Assembly: GCA_016194455.1 (NCBI GenBank)
Contig: JACQBN010000008.1
Location: forward strand, 1 to 38,562
DNA length: 38,562 nucleotides
Reading direction: 5' to 3'
DNA from: Candidatus Kaiserbacteria bacterium
Lineage (GTDB): Bacteria > Patescibacteriota > Minisyncoccia > Phycocordibacterales > Phycocordibacteraceae
Shown: positions 15,826-24,050 of the stretch, in pieces
Numbering within the stretch: the stretch's first letter is position 1
Layout: the number at the start of each line of letters is the position of its first letter
The notes under the pieces: model-generated
The model's database searches: none
What the model was told of the DNA's origin: nothing
Seen by the model: the letters and a program-made list of their open reading frames with translations, nothing else
Made by a program: the position numbers and the translations under genes

Positions 15826-16809
15826 ATGGCCGAATACGTTCCGACCAAGTACGACTCCATCTTCTGGATCGCGGTGGAGAAGATACGCCCAAATCCGTAT
15901 CAGCCGCGGCGCGACTTCGACGAAGAGAAGCTCCGCTCGCTCGCCGAGAGCATCCGCCAATATGGCCTCCTGCAGCCCTTGACCGTGACCAGGAGCGATG
16001 TCGAGCGCCCTGACGGCGGCCTCGCGAGCGAATACGAACTCATCGCGGGGGAGCGGCGGTTGCGCGCCGCGAAGCTGATCGGGCTCAAGGAGGTACCAGC
16101 GGTCATCCGCAGAGGGGACAGCAATCTCACCAAGCTCGAGCTCGCAATCATCGAGAATCTGCAGCGCGAGGATCTGAACGCGATTGATCGCGCCAAGGCG
16201 CTCGCGAAGCTGATTGAGGAGTTCGGCATTTCGCACACCGAGACAGCGCTCAAGATCGGCAAGAGCCGCGAGTACGTCTCCAACTCGCTCCGGCTCCTCA
16301 CGCTCCCCGAACATATGCAGGGCGCCATCGTGGGGAAGGAGATCAGCGAGGGCCACGCGCGCACTCTGCTGGCGTTGAACGACCGCCCGGAGGAGCGCGA
16401 AACCTTGTTTAAAGAAATCATATTGAAGAAGCTGCCGGTCCGCCACGCGGAGCGCATCGCGCGCTCGATCGCGCAGGAGCGAGTGCGCAAGCATCATCGC
16501 AAGAGCCCCGAGATGGAGGAACTCGAGAAGTCGCTTACCGAGAGCCTCGGCACGCGCGTGATCATTGAGGCGAACGCCGAGGGCGGGCGTCTCACGATCG
16601 ACTTCTTTTCTCCCGAAGATCTCTCCGCACTCGTCGCCGCGCTTGCGGCCCGTGAGGCAGCGAGTGTGTCGCCCCGAGCGGAGCCGAGGAGCGCAAACAC
16701 CTCGCGCGTGGAGATAGAGAACACGACGCAGGTGGACCCGGTACCCGCCGCCGCTCCGGACGAACCGGGCGAAGACGATCTCTACTCGGTGAGCAATTTT
16801 AGCCTTTAA
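15826..16809 (+). CDS. parB: ParB/Spo0J-family chromosome partitioning protein
   Basis: 327 residues. ParB CTPase domain with NPYQPRRDFD, LIAGERRLRAAKLIG and ENLQREDLNAIDRA, then a helix-turn-helix DNA-binding domain (about 125-215), a variable linker and a short C-terminal part. It would load at parS sites and help segregate the chromosome origin. No parA is adjacent. An extended -10 (TGC TAACAT) ends seven bases before ATG, predicting a leaderless transcript. The linker (about 285-310) is Ala/Pro/Glu-rich. Confidence 0.93.
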   Translation: MAEYVPTKYDSIFWIAVEKIRPNPYQPRRDFDEEKLRSLAESIRQYGLLQPLTVTRSDVERPDGGLASEYELIAGERRLRAAKLIGLKEVPAVIRRGDSNLTKLELAIIENLQREDLNAIDRAKALAKLIEEFGISHTETALKIGKSREYVSNSLRLLTLPEHMQGAIVGKEISEGHARTLLALNDRPEERETLFKEIILKKLPVRHAERIARSIAQERVRKHHRKSPEMEELEKSLTESLGTRVIIEANAEGGRLTIDFFSPEDLSALVAALAAREAASVSPRAEPRSANTSRVEIENTTQVDPVPAAAPDEPGEDDLYSVSNFSL

Positions 16810-16828
16810 ATACAACGTTTTAGCGCCA

Positions 16829-16859
16829 TTGACAAAATAATCAGTTCGTGTATTATAAT
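16829..16859 (+). promoter_or_regulatory. Promoter for the 96-aa unknown gene
   Basis: TTGACA (16829-16834) and TATAAT (16854-16859) with 19 bases between, or TATTAT (16851-16856) with 16. Near-consensus. The leader begins with a small hairpin, TTGCCA/TGGCAA (16866-16886), before the GGAGG ribosome site. Confidence 0.75.
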
Positions 16860-16902
16860 CCTCGGATTGCCAGCACCACGTTGGCAAGCGACGGAGGCTT
16901 AC

Positions 16903-17193
16903 ATGACGACGCTTCAGGAGCTTATCGATTCACGAATCAAATACCTCGAGAAAGAGTGCGAGGCAACGGCGGAGACAACGGTTAAGGACATCTTGCAGGA
17001 CGAGATCATCTGTCTCGGCATCGCCCGAGGAGTTTTGAATCCTGTGATTGTCCCAACTGACCACCAATATGCTTTGTTCATAAATGCCGTGGCAGAATTC
17101 GCTCGTGAAAAGGAAAGGAGCGGATTGAAGGGTCATATATTCCTACTCCAGGTCGCTGCTGCCGCAAACACCTTCAGCGCCAACGCAAAATAA
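16903..17193 (+). CDS. Hypothetical protein, 96 aa
   Basis: Start ATG 16903 with GGAGG at 16891-16895. The protein is acidic and mostly helical: an N-terminal coiled-coil-like stretch (LQELIDSRIKYLEKECEA), a DEIICLGIARGVL segment and a C-terminal helix. No membrane segment and no recognised domain. It has the best sigma-70-like promoter in the window and a terminator, so it is likely expressed well and alone. Confidence 0.7.
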   Translation: MTTLQELIDSRIKYLEKECEATAETTVKDILQDEIICLGIARGVLNPVIVPTDHQYALFINAVAEFAREKERSGLKGHIFLLQVAAAANTFSANAK

Positions 17194-17217
17194 GATTCTC
17201 GATGGTGAGTGCGTTCG

Positions 17218-17256
17218 AGCGCTCGGGGCCACAAGTCCCGGGCGCTATTTCTTTTT
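17218..17256 (+). terminator. Intrinsic terminator overlapping the rel stop
   Basis: 11-bp stem with two G-T pairs (17218-17228 with 17236-17246), loop CCACAAG, then ATTTCTTTTT. It ends the 96-aa gene. Its T run also encodes the lysines at the end of the convergent rel gene. Confidence 0.75.
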
Positions 17257-18816
17257 GGCTGCGCGCGGAGCGCGCGGCTTTTTCTGTTCCTTCGGTTTCC
17301 CCTTCGATTCTTCGCCCATGCCGAGCGCCGCGCGGATGTGCTTGCGGGCCAACGAGGTCTTGGCGTGTTCAAGCCATTTTGCTGATGGGTGCGCCGCCTC
17401 GCGCTCTAGGATCTCTACTACGTCGCCGTTGCCGAGCGCTCCCTGGAGATGATTACCAAGTCCGCTGTGGATTGCATAGGCGAAATCGATCGGCGTTGCG
17501 CCCGCGGGCAGGTCGATGACGTCGCCCTCGGGAGTGAAGACGAAGACCCGATGCGAGAAAAAATCCTCTTTCAATCCCTCCACGAACTCTTTTGATCCGG
17601 CAACCTCCGCGTGTGCCGAAGCCAATTCCGCGAGCCAGCGCGGCGGCAGAGCCGCCGCGCTCCCGCGGGCGGAGCCAGCGGGTTTCACCTTCATCAGCGA
17701 AGGTACGAGCCCGCGTATCCAAGAAAGCGAGAGCGAGGCGAAAGAATTTTTTTGCGTTGTTTTGTCCGCCTTCTCTATCTTCTTCCCGAGCTGTTTGTAG
17801 GACATATGCGAGGCGATGCCGAACTGCGCGTTCTTGTGCATCTCTTCGGTACGTACTTGTATCTCTACGATGCCCGCCTCCTTGGTGAGCACGGTCGTGT
17901 GGAGCGATTGATAGCCGTTTGGCTTTTCAAATGCGATGTAGTCCTTGAACTCGCCGGGCAGCGGGCGCCAAAGCGCGTGGATGACGCCGAGCGCGCTGTA
18001 GCAGTCGTCAACACTCCCGACGACGACCCGAAGTGCGTTGATGTCATGGATCTGCGTGATGTCGTCGCCCTTACGCTTCAGCTTCTGATGCAGGCTCCAG
18101 AGCCCTTTCGTGCGGATCTCGGTGCGGAAGTTCTTGATGCCCTTCTTCGCGAGCTCGCGCCGCAGCTCCTTCTGCACCTTCGCGAGACCGGTTTCGGTCT
18201 CTTTATTTTTCAACTTACGTACCTCAAGCGCGTGCGTTTGCGCGTCCGGATCGACATAGGGGAAGGCGAGATCCTCGAGCTCTCGCTTCACTAGGCCCAT
18301 GCCGAGCCGGTCCGCGATGGGCGCATAGATCTCCAAGGTCTCGAGCGCAATGCGTTTTTGTTTCTCAGCCGGCACATACTGTAACGTCTCCATGTTGTGG
18401 TAGCGATCTGCGAGCTTGACGATCAGCACGCGAATGTCGGAGGCAGTCGCGACTAAAAGGCGACGCAAGCTCTCGGCGTGCCGTTCAACACCACGATACT
18501 TGTGGGTGCCGAGCTTGGTGACGCCGTCCACAATGAAGAGCACTTCCTTGCCGAACTCCTTTTCCACTGCCTCGCGTGTAGTGCAGGCGTCCTCGACCGC
18601 GTCGTGGAGCAAGCCCGCGGTGATTGTCGTCGCATCCATCCCGTACTCGGCGAGGATTTTCGCGACCGCCGCGGGATGAATGAAGTACGGCTCGCCCGAG
18701 TAGCGCGTGTGGCCTTCGTGGGCGGACTTCGCGAAGTCGTAAGCCCTCTCCACGAGCTTCTGCTCCGCCTCTGAGGCCCCGCGGAGCTTGCCGAGAATCT
18801 CCTTGACAGTCGTCAT
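17245..18816 (-). CDS. rel: Bifunctional (p)ppGpp synthetase/hydrolase, short Rel
   Basis: Makes and degrades (p)ppGpp in the stringent response. 523 residues. The N-terminal HD hydrolase domain has YFIHPAAVAKIL and LLHDAVED. The synthetase domain has RVVVGSVDDCYSALGVIH and FKDYIAFEKPNGYQSLHT. A TGS domain has VFVFTPEGDVIDLPAGATPIDFAYAIH. The ZFD and ACT/RRM regions of full-length Rel (about 730 residues) are absent and replaced by a Lys-rich tail. The TGS seems about 12 residues short after IHSGLGNHLQGA. Start ATG 18816 lies seven bases after a TATACT hexamer, so the mRNA is probably leaderless. Confidence 0.93.
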   Translation of the reverse strand: MTTVKEILGKLRGASEAEQKLVERAYDFAKSAHEGHTRYSGEPYFIHPAAVAKILAEYGMDATTITAGLLHDAVEDACTTREAVEKEFGKEVLFIVDGVTKLGTHKYRGVERHAESLRRLLVATASDIRVLIVKLADRYHNMETLQYVPAEKQKRIALETLEIYAPIADRLGMGLVKRELEDLAFPYVDPDAQTHALEVRKLKNKETETGLAKVQKELRRELAKKGIKNFRTEIRTKGLWSLHQKLKRKGDDITQIHDINALRVVVGSVDDCYSALGVIHALWRPLPGEFKDYIAFEKPNGYQSLHTTVLTKEAGIVEIQVRTEEMHKNAQFGIASHMSYKQLGKKIEKADKTTQKNSFASLSLSWIRGLVPSLMKVKPAGSARGSAAALPPRWLAELASAHAEVAGSKEFVEGLKEDFFSHRVFVFTPEGDVIDLPAGATPIDFAYAIHSGLGNHLQGALGNGDVVEILEREAAHPSAKWLEHAKTSLARKHIRAALGMGEESKGKPKEQKKPRAPRAAKKK

Positions 18817-18822
18817 TGCATA

Positions 18823-18832
18823 GAGTATACTC
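18823..18832. promoter_or_regulatory. Palindromic divergent -10, rel/zinc-ribbon gene
   Basis: GAGTATACTC is self-complementary. Read on minus it gives TATACT seven bases before the rel ATG; read on plus it gives TATACT (18826-18831) with a leader of about 26 bases to ATG 18864. Confidence 0.6.
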
Positions 18833-18863
18833 GCGCTCGGGGAATCTGCAAAACGAGGATCAC

Positions 18864-19079
18864 ATGGAGAGTAAGAGGAGGCCCAATACTTTTGGTTGTT
18901 CACATTGTGGTGCACGGCACGAATTTGGCTCCGAAGGGCGACTTAGTTGCCCATTGAATGAGGGCGACGCCGGAATCTGGAACACTGACGACGACGCCCC
19001 GGAGCCTCACGATGACCTCCCGCCCGCACCTCCGGAGCGGGACACGTACGGCATAATCGAGAAAGGCTTCGTCTTATAG
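18864..19079 (+). CDS. Small zinc-ribbon-like protein, 71 aa
   Basis: Start ATG 18864 with GAGGA just upstream. The N-terminal half has FGCSHCGARHEF followed by RLSCPLN, a Cys2-His-Cys set that could bind one zinc. The C-terminal half is acidic and Pro-rich (DDDAPEPHDDLPPAPP). Function unknown. It is divergent from rel and is followed by a strong terminator, so it forms a single-gene unit. Confidence 0.7.
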   Translation: MESKRRPNTFGCSHCGARHEFGSEGRLSCPLNEGDAGIWNTDDDAPEPHDDLPPAPPERDTYGIIEKGFVL

Positions 19080-19093
19080 GCCCGGATCATGCA

Positions 19094-19124
19094 GCCGCGG
19101 ACGGAAGTCCGCGGCATTTTTTAT
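19094..19124 (+). terminator. Intrinsic terminator after the zinc-ribbon gene
   Basis: 9-bp stem GCCGCGGAC/GTCCGCGGC closed by a GGAA (GNRA) tetraloop, then ATTTTTTATTT. Confidence 0.9.
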
Positions 19125-21484
19125 TTCATCAGCTCGGCGACTTGCTCCGGCGTGAGCGTATCGGCGTTTACGCTTGAGGGCAGATAGATCCGGCGCAAGC
19201 CTTTTTTCAAAAAGTTTCCCTGTTTTGATTTATAGAGGACAAGCGTTGTGCCGCTCTTCGGATGCTTGCCGATCTCGCGGACAATCGTCACGCCGCGCGG
19301 CGGCTTCTTCTCCTGCGCCAGTAAGGCGAGCGCTTCCGCGAGCGTGATCGTGTAGGGATCGCCCTGCTTGATGGAGCGGAAGTCGCCATCGCTTCCGACG
19401 TAGGGTCCGTAGCGGCCGCTTGAAGCGAAGACGCTCTTACCGGTCTTCGGGTGCATCCCGAGCTCGCGCGGCAACGAGAGATAACGGAGCGCGTCCGCGA
19501 GCGTGAGCTGCGAGAGATCCGTGCCGGGCGGGATGCTTGCGCGCTTGGCAGCGGTCTTGGGCCGCCCCCTACCCCTTTTTGTTTTTCCGGTTTTCGGCTT
19601 CTGTTCTGCCGTTTCTGGAAGTGCCATCTCCACATATGGCCCGAAGCGGCCGGTTTTTATATAAACAGGCGCGCCCGTTTCGGGATCGTTCCCGATCGGT
19701 TCATCGCCCTTCAGCTCCTCGCCCTTCTCGCTTCGCGCGCCGAGGCAGTCGGGGTAGCGCTTGCAGCTCATGAAGACGCCACCGCGGCCAAGTTTGAATT
19801 CCATTTTGCTCCCGCAGATGGGGCAGGGGAATTTTCTTGGTGCGTCGCCGAGCGAGGTCGCCTTCGGCAATTTATCCTTGCTCCGCACCGCCTTCTCGAA
19901 AGGGCCGTAGAAGGCCGCGAGGGTGGGCGTGTAGCCCCTTTCTCCTCGGGCGATCTCATCGAGCTCGTCCTCCATCTCTGCGGTGAAGGAGTCGCTGATG
20001 TAGGTGAGGAAATGTTTCTCGAGCCAACCCGAGACGACCATCCCGGTCGCGGTCGGCAAGAGGGTGCGGCCCTGTTTCTCCACATAGCCGCGGTCTGCAA
20101 TCGTCTTCATGATGCTCGCATAGGTTGACGGGCGACCGATGCCACGCTTCTCGAGCTCCTTGATGAGCCCAGCCTCGGTGTAGCGGTTGGGGGGCTCAGT
20201 CTGCTTCTCGTTGGCGGCCAAGGAGAGAAGAGTGAGCGTCTCTCCCTCGGCAACTTTAGGCAACTCCACGTCTTCGCCGCGCGCGGCGGTATCGAGTGCC
20301 AACCAGCCCGGGAAGAGAACGCGTGAGCCGTTGGCGCCAAAGGCGGGGACACCAGCAGCCACGGCCTTGATGAGGGTGCGGGAGATCCGCGCGCTCGCCA
20401 TCTGGCTGGCGAGCGCGCGGATCCGGATAAGCTCATAGATATCCCTCTCATCCGGCGTTATGCCCGCGTGAGCGCGCGCCGGATCGGTGGGGCGGATCGC
20501 TTCGTGCGCCTCCTGCGCGTTCTTGCTCGTCGTTTTATAGGCCCGCGACTGCGCATATTCCTTCCCGAATTCTTTCTCCACCGCGGCGAGCATGCGCGCG
20601 ACGGACTCTTTGGCGAGATTGACCGAATCAGTGCGCATATAAGTGATGTGGCCAGCCTCGTAGAGCTTCTGCGCGGCGCGCATTGCGCGCGCGGGCGCGA
20701 GCCCAAGTCGCGTGGAGGCCGCTTGTTGGAACGTAGAGGTGGTGAAGGGCGGGCGCGGTGAGCGCTCCTCGGAGCGCTCACTCACGTCGCCGACTTTCCA
20801 GGCGGCGGCGCGGCCCGCCGCTACAATCCGCTCAGCCTCCGCTCCTGTTTTCGGTTCTTCTACACAGACAGCGCGGAACTCGCCTGCCTTTGCATTGAAT
20901 CTTGCGTTAAGGACGAAAAACGTCTCCGGTACAAATGCTGTGATTTCACGCTCGCGTTCCGCGAGGATGCGGAGCGCGGGCGACTGCACGCGCCCGGCCG
21001 AGAGCCCGTAGCGTACTTTCTTCCAAATCAGCCCCGAGAGGTCGTAGCCCACGATGCGGTCCAGCACGCGGCGCGCCTCCTGCGCCTCGCGCAGATGCTC
21101 GTCAATCAGGCGCGGATGGGCGAGCGCCTCTTCTATCGCGCCTTTGGTAATCTCGTGGAAGACGACGCGCTTTGGGTGCGCGAGGCCGGCCGCCTCCTTG
21201 ATATGCCACGCGATGGCCTCGCCCTCGCGGTCGGGGTCGGTCGCGAGGTAGACCTCGCTCGCCTTGAGGGCCTCGCGCCTGATGCGCTCGATGACCTCCT
21301 GCTTCCCGGGCGAGACGACGTAGCGCGGCACGAAGCCGCCCTCGATATCCACCGCGTCCTTGTTTGATTTGGGCAAGTCGCGCACGTGCCCGACCGAGGC
21401 GAGCACCTCGTACTCCTTGCCTAAATAATGCCCGACGGTGCGGGCTTTGGTCGGCGATTCGACGATCAGTAATTTTTTACTCAC
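19121..21484 (-). CDS. topA: DNA topoisomerase I
   Basis: Type IA topoisomerase that relaxes negative supercoils. 787 residues. The TOPRIM domain has Glu9 in VESPTKA and the acidic triad D83/D85/E87 in ATDPDREGE. The active-site tyrosine is Tyr282 in HITYMRTDS. One four-cysteine zinc finger (CPICG...C...C) follows the core, then three C-terminal topoisomerase repeats, two with GRFGPYV or GRYGPYV. Start is GTG 21484; TATGTG lies seven bases upstream and there is no Shine-Dalgarno sequence. It lies 33 bases downstream of the EEP gene on the same strand. Confidence 0.96.
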   Translation of the reverse strand: MSKKLLIVESPTKARTVGHYLGKEYEVLASVGHVRDLPKSNKDAVDIEGGFVPRYVVSPGKQEVIERIRREALKASEVYLATDPDREGEAIAWHIKEAAGLAHPKRVVFHEITKGAIEEALAHPRLIDEHLREAQEARRVLDRIVGYDLSGLIWKKVRYGLSAGRVQSPALRILAEREREITAFVPETFFVLNARFNAKAGEFRAVCVEEPKTGAEAERIVAAGRAAAWKVGDVSERSEERSPRPPFTTSTFQQAASTRLGLAPARAMRAAQKLYEAGHITYMRTDSVNLAKESVARMLAAVEKEFGKEYAQSRAYKTTSKNAQEAHEAIRPTDPARAHAGITPDERDIYELIRIRALASQMASARISRTLIKAVAAGVPAFGANGSRVLFPGWLALDTAARGEDVELPKVAEGETLTLLSLAANEKQTEPPNRYTEAGLIKELEKRGIGRPSTYASIMKTIADRGYVEKQGRTLLPTATGMVVSGWLEKHFLTYISDSFTAEMEDELDEIARGERGYTPTLAAFYGPFEKAVRSKDKLPKATSLGDAPRKFPCPICGSKMEFKLGRGGVFMSCKRYPDCLGARSEKGEELKGDEPIGNDPETGAPVYIKTGRFGPYVEMALPETAEQKPKTGKTKRGRGRPKTAAKRASIPPGTDLSQLTLADALRYLSLPRELGMHPKTGKSVFASSGRYGPYVGSDGDFRSIKQGDPYTITLAEALALLAQEKKPPRGVTIVREIGKHPKSGTTLVLYKSKQGNFLKKGLRRIYLPSSVNADTLTPEQVAELMK

Positions 21485-21517
21485 GCACTAACACATACCC
21501 CGCACCTCTATCCGTCG

Positions 21518-22291
21518 TCAAGTGAGTTCTACAAAAATTGGATTGTGGTCGGAACCGTATCGTTCAGGAAGAACAACTGCATTTTTAATAGAAAAAGAAC
21601 GAGAGACGAGAATATGATCAAGCTGGGATTGGGAGAAATGATGCGTCACTTGTGTGCCGAGCGGATTCACTAAGCCGTGTGCGAGAATCATCCGGTCGAC
21701 GCGCGCGCGCTCCCGACCGTAATACAGAGCATCGCTTGCCCTGCCGCCAAGAATCCAGTTAAGAGGCGCGGTATAGGGTTTATCATGAGTATTGAAGTCC
21801 CCGCAGATGATAACTGGTTTTATCGGATCGTATGTGGCAAGTGCTGTTTCTAATTCCTGCAAGCGCCACTCCGGATGTGCTTGTACCAAATGCAGATTCA
21901 AAATACGTACTGATGTGTGGCCTAGCGCCACTTCAGCATGCTGGCCTCCGCGCTTGCGGATTCTTGAGAAGTATCGGGAGGGCATCAGGCGGACGAACAA
22001 CCGCGTGCGCAGCGGGAGAAACGTCCAGTAATCGGGAAAGGATATCCCACCTTCTTGGGTGATTGGATATCGTGAGAGTATAACGCCGTAATTAGGCACG
22101 ATGCCTTGCGGCAACAGCCGTTCTACCTCAATACGACTAGCGATAGAGAAGGGAAGCGTCTTAAGGCGCGTAAGGAATTCTTCCGGCACTTCCTGCAGAC
22201 AGAAGATATCGAAATCACTTTTGGAAATGAAGTCGAACGCGCGATCGAGTTCGCGATTCCGATACAATATATTCCAGGAATAGATTTTCAT
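21518..22291 (-). CDS. Endonuclease/exonuclease/phosphatase (EEP) family protein
   Basis: 257 residues with the EEP metal phosphohydrolase motifs in order: YSWNI (1-8), CLQEV (Glu ligand), LNLHL, ICGDFNTHD, QLDHILVS and GSDHNPIFV. Family members cut DNA, RNA, phosphoinositides or phosphodiesters, so the substrate is open. No signal peptide is seen, so it is probably cytoplasmic. Its ATG overlaps the dprA stop by four bases (ATGA), which implies coupled translation with the DNA-uptake protein DprA. Confidence 0.85.
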   Translation of the reverse strand: MKIYSWNILYRNRELDRAFDFISKSDFDIFCLQEVPEEFLTRLKTLPFSIASRIEVERLLPQGIVPNYGVILSRYPITQEGGISFPDYWTFLPLRTRLFVRLMPSRYFSRIRKRGGQHAEVALGHTSVRILNLHLVQAHPEWRLQELETALATYDPIKPVIICGDFNTHDKPYTAPLNWILGGRASDALYYGRERARVDRMILAHGLVNPLGTQVTHHFSQSQLDHILVSRSFSIKNAVVLPERYGSDHNPIFVELT

Positions 22292-23172
22292 ATCCTACGC
22301 CAGGCGCCGAACTCCTCGCGGATGAGACCGCGCAGCTCCAAGGCGACGAGCGCGGTCAAGATCTCGCCAGTCGAAGCAGGCCCGCCTGCGGAGATACCGA
22401 GCGAAGTCGAGGTACGCAAAATCTCATCCCGCGTTTGCGGCTCTGCAAGCAGCTTCCAAATCTTTTTCTCCACGCCTTCGAGTGCCGGCGCGGCTTCGCT
22501 GCCCGCGCCGGTTTCCCGGGGCGGAACTTTCAAAGCTTCCAGGATATGGAGCGGCTCGGAGACGAGCGTCGCACCGAGGCGAATGAAAAGATGCGGCCCG
22601 AAAGCATGCGGATCGCCGATGCGGTGCGGCACGCAGAGCAACTCGCGGTTATATTCGCCCGCGAGGCGTGCGGTGATGAGTGTCCCCGATTGTGCACTTG
22701 CTTCTATGATCAGCACCGCGTCCGCAATCCCGACCATCAGGCGGTTGCGCTCGGGAAAGAAGTGAACGCGCGATGCCGTCTCTGGCGGATATTCAGAAAG
22801 GAATCCGCCGCCCGCTTTTAAAATCTCTTTGGCAAAAGGGCGATTGCTTCGCGGATAAAGAACAGCGTCCGCGAGCCCCGAGCCCGGGATGACGAGCGTG
22901 TGGAGCCCGGCCGCGAGCGCGGCCTTGTGGGAGGCGGTGTCCACCCCGAGCGCGAGCCCGGAGACGATGGAGATCGGATAGCCGGCTAGGCCGGTGATCA
23001 GCTTCTCGCACGCTTCTTGCCCGTAGCGCGTCATCGCGCGCGAGCCCACCACAGTCAAAAGCTTGTTGCCGGGAGGCGGGAGCGCGCCACGCACCCAGAG
23101 CTTTTTGGGCGGTTGCGGGATTTCTAAAAGTTGCATCGGCCATTCTTCGCGGAGCAGCTCGCGGATTTCCAT
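22288..23172 (-). CDS. dprA: DNA processing protein DprA
   Basis: Rossmann-fold protein that protects incoming single-stranded DNA and loads RecA during transformation. 294 residues from ATG 23172. Motifs are VVGSRAMTRYG, IVSGLALGVDTASHKAAL, VIPGSGL, LSEYPP, FPERNRLMVGIADAVLIIEA and SGTLITA, with a C-terminal winged-helix-like region (about 225-294). TATACT lies seven bases before this ATG. A GTG two codons upstream (23178) is also open. The gene supports natural competence in the host. Confidence 0.94.
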   Translation of the reverse strand: MEIRELLREEWPMQLLEIPQPPKKLWVRGALPPPGNKLLTVVGSRAMTRYGQEACEKLITGLAGYPISIVSGLALGVDTASHKAALAAGLHTLVIPGSGLADAVLYPRSNRPFAKEILKAGGGFLSEYPPETASRVHFFPERNRLMVGIADAVLIIEASAQSGTLITARLAGEYNRELLCVPHRIGDPHAFGPHLFIRLGATLVSEPLHILEALKVPPRETGAGSEAAPALEGVEKKIWKLLAEPQTRDEILRTSTSLGISAGGPASTGEILTALVALELRGLIREEFGAWRRI

Positions 23173-23193
23173 CCGCACCAGTATACGATACAG

Positions 23194-23219
23194 AAAAGCG
23201 CACCCCCTTGGGGTGCGCT
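23194..23219 (-). terminator. Intrinsic terminator after the PP2C gene
   Basis: 10-bp stem AGCGCACCCC/GGGGTGCGCT with a 3-base loop, followed on minus by TTTTCTG. It lies between the PP2C stop and the dprA -10. Confidence 0.8.
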
Positions 23220-23224
23220 GACTT

Positions 23225-23974
23225 TTAGTTCAAGCGGCAGAGAATCGCTGTGATGTCGTCTTCACTGCCCCAGGCACATGCTTGATCGATGAGCTGTGCC
23301 GGGCCAGCGTCTTTTTCGATTGCTGCTGCGAGCTCGTTGATATGTTCTGCGGAATACTCGTGCGCCGGGTCAGACAATCCATCAGAGGCAAGAAGCACCC
23401 ACGCGCCGCGCGCAATAGAGAACGAGGCGATACTCGGCTCGCGCGAGAGAATCTCGTCGAGGAAGTTGTCGCCGAGGGCGCGCGTGAGTTGCAGACCGTG
23501 ATTCCCCTCGGGCGGATAAATATACCCGCCGTCGAAGAACGCTCCTTGAGCCACAGCTCTTTCGCGTTCGCTTTTGTTCGTGCGCGCGTTGTGTTCTTGG
23601 CTCACAAAGAGCTTGCCGTCCGGAAGGCGCGCGATGATAGGCGAATCGCCGATTACCGCAATGGACACCCATCCGCTGCGGAAGAGGTACGCCGCGGAGA
23701 ATGTCGTCCCGCTCTCGAAATGTCGACTCTCCCCGGCAAGTGTTTTACAGACATCCCAGAGAAACGCTTCGGGACTTTTCCCGCTCATCCTGGTTGGATT
23801 CACCAATGCGGGCAAGCGCTCATAGCAGTAATTCACGCACTCGCTATCCCTGCCGTGGCCGTCGAGCACGGCGGCGAAGCAGGTGCCGTCGGATAAGTGG
23901 TGCGCATATGCTCGGTCTTGATTAACCCGTTTCCTCGTGCCTTTTGCAAGAGTAGAGTCGATAATCCATTTCAT
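23225..23974 (-). CDS. PP2C-type (PPM) serine/threonine protein phosphatase
   Basis: 249 residues from ATG 23974, chosen because AGAGG lies six bases before it and the product then opens with the family's first strand. PP2C metal-binding motifs: NQDRA, AVLDGHGRD, GDSPIIA, LTRALGDN, LLASDGLSD and the final EDDITAILCRL. It is a stand-alone soluble phosphatase, and no partner Ser/Thr kinase is seen in the window. It is divergent from serS. TAGAAT (24009-24014 on minus) and the palindromic AGTATACT are both possible -10 elements. Confidence 0.92.
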   Translation of the reverse strand: MKWIIDSTLAKGTRKRVNQDRAYAHHLSDGTCFAAVLDGHGRDSECVNYCYERLPALVNPTRMSGKSPEAFLWDVCKTLAGESRHFESGTTFSAAYLFRSGWVSIAVIGDSPIIARLPDGKLFVSQEHNARTNKSERERAVAQGAFFDGGYIYPPEGNHGLQLTRALGDNFLDEILSREPSIASFSIARGAWVLLASDGLSDPAHEYSAEHINELAAAIEKDAGPAQLIDQACAWGSEDDITAILCRLN

Positions 23975-24034
23975 TGTAGGCCTCTTTTTCGTCTTGCTTC
24001 CGTCTGCCATTCTACCACGTATTGCCGAGAATGC

Positions 24035-24042
24035 AGTATACT
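24035..24042. promoter_or_regulatory. Palindromic divergent -10, serS/PP2C
   Basis: AGTATACT is self-complementary. On plus, TATACT (24037-24042) lies eight bases before the serS ATG. On minus it could start a leader of about 55 bases toward the PP2C gene. Confidence 0.55.
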
Positions 24043-24050
24043 GGCGAGAC

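Noticed and set aside
15823-16887. 354-codon minus-strand frame opposite parB
   Set aside because: ParB motifs on the plus strand are unambiguous and this frame has no recognisable features.
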